DNA from: Mycolicibacterium gilvum
GTDB taxonomy: Bacteria > Actinomycetota > Actinomycetes > Mycobacteriales > Mycobacteriaceae
Length of the DNA stretch: 64,000 bases
Assembly (NCBI RefSeq): GCF_900454025.1
Contig: NZ_UGQM01000001.1
Coordinates: forward strand, 4,464,001-4,528,000
Reading direction: 5' to 3'
The first letter of the stretch is position 1, and each line of letters opens with the position of its first letter. The position numbers and the translations under genes are program-made. Below the pieces are notes generated by a model, which ran no database searches, was not told the DNA's origin, and saw only the letters and a program-made list of their open reading frames with translations. This document shows, piece by piece, positions 61,692 through 64,000 of this stretch.

Positions 61692-62192
61692 ATGTTGGCC
61701 CGACAGGCGCGCCACGCGCTGACAGCCGCGGCTGTCGTTGCGGCAGCGGCTGTCTGCGGATCGGCCACCGCGTCGGCCGCCCCGGTCGACTGGAGCGGGC
61801 GTTACACGGTGGTGACCTTCGCATCGCAGAAGATCGGCACGAGCATCGCGACCCGACAGCCCGAACCGGACTTCAGCGCGCAGTACACCTTCAGCACGTC
61901 CTGTGTCGGCACCTGCGTGGCGACGGCGTCCGACGGGCCGGTGCCGTCCAATCCGACCATCCCGCAGCCGTCGCGCTACACGTGGGACGGCCGGCAGTGG
62001 ATCTTCAACTACAACTGGCAGTGGGAGTGTTTCCGAGGTGAGGGTCTCCCCCGCGAATACGCGGCCGCCCGTTCACTCGTGTTCTACGCACCCACCGCCG
62101 ACGGTTCCATGTACGGCACCTGGCGTACGGAGATCCTCGACGGCGTCTGCAAGGGCACCGTCGTGATGCCGGTGGCCGCCTACCCGGCGTGA
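61692..62192 (+). CDS. Small secreted protein of unknown function
   Basis: The 166-aa product has a clear Sec signal peptide (ALTAAAVVAAAAVCGSATAS, cleavage after ASA). The mature part is about 135 residues with four cysteines (STSCVGTCVA, WQWECF and DGVCKG) and many aromatic residues (QWIFNYNWQWEC), suggesting a compact disulfide-linked beta protein. The WSGRYTVVTFASQKIGTS start recalls a mycobacterial exported family, but I cannot name it. GAGGA lies 5 bases before ATG 61692. The preceding 173 bases contain AT-rich leader and no gene. It overlaps putA by 13 bases at the 3' ends. Confidence 0.75.
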   Translation: MLARQARHALTAAAVVAAAAVCGSATASAAPVDWSGRYTVVTFASQKIGTSIATRQPEPDFSAQYTFSTSCVGTCVATASDGPVPSNPTIPQPSRYTWDGRQWIFNYNWQWECFRGEGLPREYAAARSLVFYAPTADGSMYGTWRTEILDGVCKGTVVMPVAAYPA

Positions 62193-64000
62193 GGCCCGTC
62201 GAGCAGTCCGTCGACGAGGGCTGTCGGTGAACCGAACCGGTGCGCGGTCACCGAGACCGCCTGTTCCCGCAGGAAGGTGAGCAGCTCGATCCGCCCGGCC
62301 TCGACCACCGGTTGCGCGTAGAGCGCGATGTCCGCCCTGCCGCCGCTGTCCTCGGCGAAGGCCTCGCGACTCCCGCCGATCAGCCGGACCCGCGTCGGAG
62401 CGTTGCCGCGCAACAGCTTCCGCCAGCTGCCGGGATCGTCGTCGCGCACGGTGACTCCGCGCGACCGCAGCATGCCCGCGAGCGCGGGGTCCAGCGGCGC
62501 GGCGCTCGACAGCGTGATCCCGGCGCCGGACAGCAGACCCGCGGCGACCACCCGGAGCAGCGACGCGGTGTGCCCGCCCTCGGTCCGCACGGTCACCGGC
62601 ACCGGGCGGTAGCGCAGGATGTTCTTCTCCGCGGTCAGCGCCGCCACGTCGCGGGCCTCGCCGAACTCCTGCTCCCAGGCCAGCGCATCCGACTTCAGAG
62701 ATCGCCCGAGGAATTCCAGATCCGCCGCGCTCAGGTCCAGACCTGCTGCGGCGGAGAGGAATTCGTTGATTTCCGGGGTCAGTCGGCCGGCTTTCGCCGC
62801 CGGGGCGGTGTCCCACTCGCTGAGCCCGATCAGATAGTTCGGGCCGCCGGCCTTGGCCCCGGCACCGACCGAGGACTTCTTCCAGCCCCCGAACGGCTGG
62901 CGCGCCACGATGGCCCCGACCGTCGACCGGTTGACGTAGGCATTGCCTGCCTCGACCCGGTCGATCCAGCGCTCGATCTCGCGCCGGTCGAGACTGTGCA
63001 GGCCGGCCGTCAACCCGTAGTCGACCTGGTTCTGCATCGCGATCGCCTCGTCGAGGTCGCGGGCCTGCATCAAACCCAGTACGGGACCGAAGTATTCGGT
63101 GAGATGGAATTCCGAACCGCGCCGCACCCCGGTCTTGACCCCGGGCGACCACAGCCGGCCGGTGTCGTCGAGCCGCCGTGGCTCCACAAGCCACGTCTCC
63201 CCCGGCCCCAGCGTGGTGAGCGCCCGCAGCAGTTTGCCCTCTGCAGGTTCGACGACCGGACCCATCTGGACGGTGGGGTCGGTCGGATAGCCGACGTTCA
63301 GCGAGCTGACGGCGTCGACGAGCTGGTCCCGGAATCGGGTCGAGCGTCCCACCGAACCCACCAGGATGCCCAGCGAGGCCGCCGAGCACTTCTGCCCGGC
63401 ATGCCCGAACGCCGAGTACACCAGGTCTTTCACGGCCAGGTCGACGTCGGCGTGGGGGGTGATCACGATCGCGTTCTTGCCGCTGGTCTCGGCCAGCAGG
63501 GCCAGGTCGGGCCGGAAACTGCGGAACAGCGCGGCGGTGTCGAACGCGCCGGTCAGGATCAGTCGGTCGACCCGCGCGTCGGAGATGAGCCGGGCGCCCA
63601 GCTCGCCTTCGTCGAGGTGGACCAATTGCAGTGCGTCGCGCGGAATCCCGGCATCCCAGAGCGCCTGCACCATGAGCGACCCGCACCTCCTGGCCTGCGT
63701 GGCGGGTTTGATCACCACGGCGCTCCCGGTGGCCAGCGCGGCCAGGGTCGAACCCGCGGGGATCGCGACCGGGAAGTTCCATGGCGGCGTCACCACGGTG
63801 AGCCCGACCGGCCGCGCGGTGGCGCCGTCGACACGGTCGAGCTCCTCGGCCAGCGAGGCATAGTAGTTGGCGAAATCGACGGCCTCGGAGACCTCGGGGT
63901 CGCCCTGGTCCAGGGTCTTGCCCGTCTCGGAGGCCATCACCTCCAACAGCGTGGCGCGACAGCCCTCCAGCGTCGCCGCGGCGCGACGCAGAACGGCGGC
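62180..64000 (-). CDS. putA: PutA-type L-glutamate gamma-semialdehyde dehydrogenase, partial (cut at window edge)
   Basis: The reading frame runs from the right window edge to its stop, so only the C-terminal part (about 607 codons) is seen. The aldehyde dehydrogenase domain has TVVTPPWNFPVAIPAGSTLA, LLAETSGKNAIVI (general-base Glu) and SAFGHAGQKCSAASLGILVG (catalytic Cys). A further domain of about 160 residues follows the P5CDH core, as in bifunctional proline dehydrogenase/P5C dehydrogenase PutA. The upstream segment reads LEGCRATLLEVMASETGKTL, also PutA-like. It oxidises glutamate semialdehyde to glutamate. M. tuberculosis has separate PRODH and RocA genes, so a fused enzyme here would be a difference; the N-terminal PRODH part lies outside the window. 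Confidence 0.85.
   Translation of the reverse strand, partial: AAVLRRAAATLEGCRATLLEVMASETGKTLDQGDPEVSEAVDFANYYASLAEELDRVDGATARPVGLTVVTPPWNFPVAIPAGSTLAALATGSAVVIKPATQARRCGSLMVQALWDAGIPRDALQLVHLDEGELGARLISDARVDRLILTGAFDTAALFRSFRPDLALLAETSGKNAIVITPHADVDLAVKDLVYSAFGHAGQKCSAASLGILVGSVGRSTRFRDQLVDAVSSLNVGYPTDPTVQMGPVVEPAEGKLLRALTTLGPGETWLVEPRRLDDTGRLWSPGVKTGVRRGSEFHLTEYFGPVLGLMQARDLDEAIAMQNQVDYGLTAGLHSLDRREIERWIDRVEAGNAYVNRSTVGAIVARQPFGGWKKSSVGAGAKAGGPNYLIGLSEWDTAPAAKAGRLTPEINEFLSAAAGLDLSAADLEFLGRSLKSDALAWEQEFGEARDVAALTAEKNILRYRPVPVTVRTEGGHTASLLRVVAAGLLSGAGITLSSAAPLDPALAGMLRSRGVTVRDDDPGSWRKLLRGNAPTRVRLIGGSREAFAEDSGGRADIALYAQPVVEAGRIELLTFLREQAVSVTAHRFGSPTALVDGLLDGPHAG

Overview
The window is chromosomal DNA of a mycobacterium. 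GC content is high, most starts are ATG or GTG, and neighbouring genes often overlap by 1-8 bases. The proteins include mycobacterial hallmarks: KGD (the 2-oxoglutarate decarboxylase fusion), GpgS, FadD36, SigE-RseA-HtrA-TatB, GlgM and LprE. Gene order follows, in reverse, the Mycobacterium tuberculosis block from Rv1256c (cyp130) to about Rv1193 (fadD36) and the proline catabolism locus. Comparisons with H37Rv are from memory, not from a search. Several M. tuberculosis features of the block are missing: PE_PGRS23, the RelBE and VapBC pairs, LpqY-SugABC and PE14. Extra environmental-type genes are present, so a free-living, probably fast-growing Mycolicibacterium is most likely. No rRNA, tRNA or CRISPR array was seen. 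No gene-free stretch exceeds 300 bases; the longest are about 210-230 bases, before kgd, before tag and before the PGRS-like gene.

Layout. 1-14.3 kb: cyp130 with a TetR regulator, an iron-regulated siderophore-interacting protein, an acyltransferase, the RNA helicase DeaD, lipoprotein LprE, a large nuclease-helicase fusion, a flavoprotein and two drug-efflux MFS transporters. 14.4-24.1 kb: a membrane protein, kgd, a small secreted DUF732 protein, a short-chain dehydrogenase, lpqZ, a malic enzyme and corA. 24.2-31.6 kb: SUFU-domain protein, membrane proteins, a CoA-ester lyase, a PRC-barrel/MgtE_N/CBS protein, DUF1003, a secreted transglycosylase-like protein and mrp. 31.6-39.0 kb: the envelope-stress operon sigE-rseA-htrA-tatB, an O-methyltransferase, and a TetR-controlled ABC exporter. 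39.1-47.9 kb: DUF4126, a Pyr_excise-family protein, glycogen/maltose-1-phosphate genes glgC and glgM, DUF3117, tag, a DivIVA-like protein, gpgS-folP2, and fadD6 with a LOG-family enzyme just upstream of it. 48.5-56.8 kb: an AAA ATPase, an EspC-like ESX substrate candidate, an ABC-F ATPase, a complete IS1380-family element, and divergent dapE/dapD for lysine and diaminopimelate synthesis. 57-64 kb: a PGRS-like secreted protein without a PE domain, a VanY-like lipoprotein, a VOC protein, fadD36, a NUDIX hydrolase, a small secreted protein and a PutA-type proline catabolic enzyme cut by the window edge.

Main points. (1) The IS1380-family element (53029-54699) lies inside the last codons of dapE. 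Joining the flanks restores an ancestral dapE end, and the element now supplies five new residues and the stop codon. (2) lpqZ has no ATG, GTG or TTG start that includes its lipoprotein signal peptide; a CTG overlapping the malic enzyme stop fits best. (3) Two near-identical 16-bp palindromes bracket the -10 box and start codon of the TetR gene ahead of the ABC exporter, at a promoter that looks leaderless. (4) A good IdeR-type iron box precedes the siderophore-interacting protein gene. (5) The PGRS-like protein has a Sec signal peptide in place of a PE domain.
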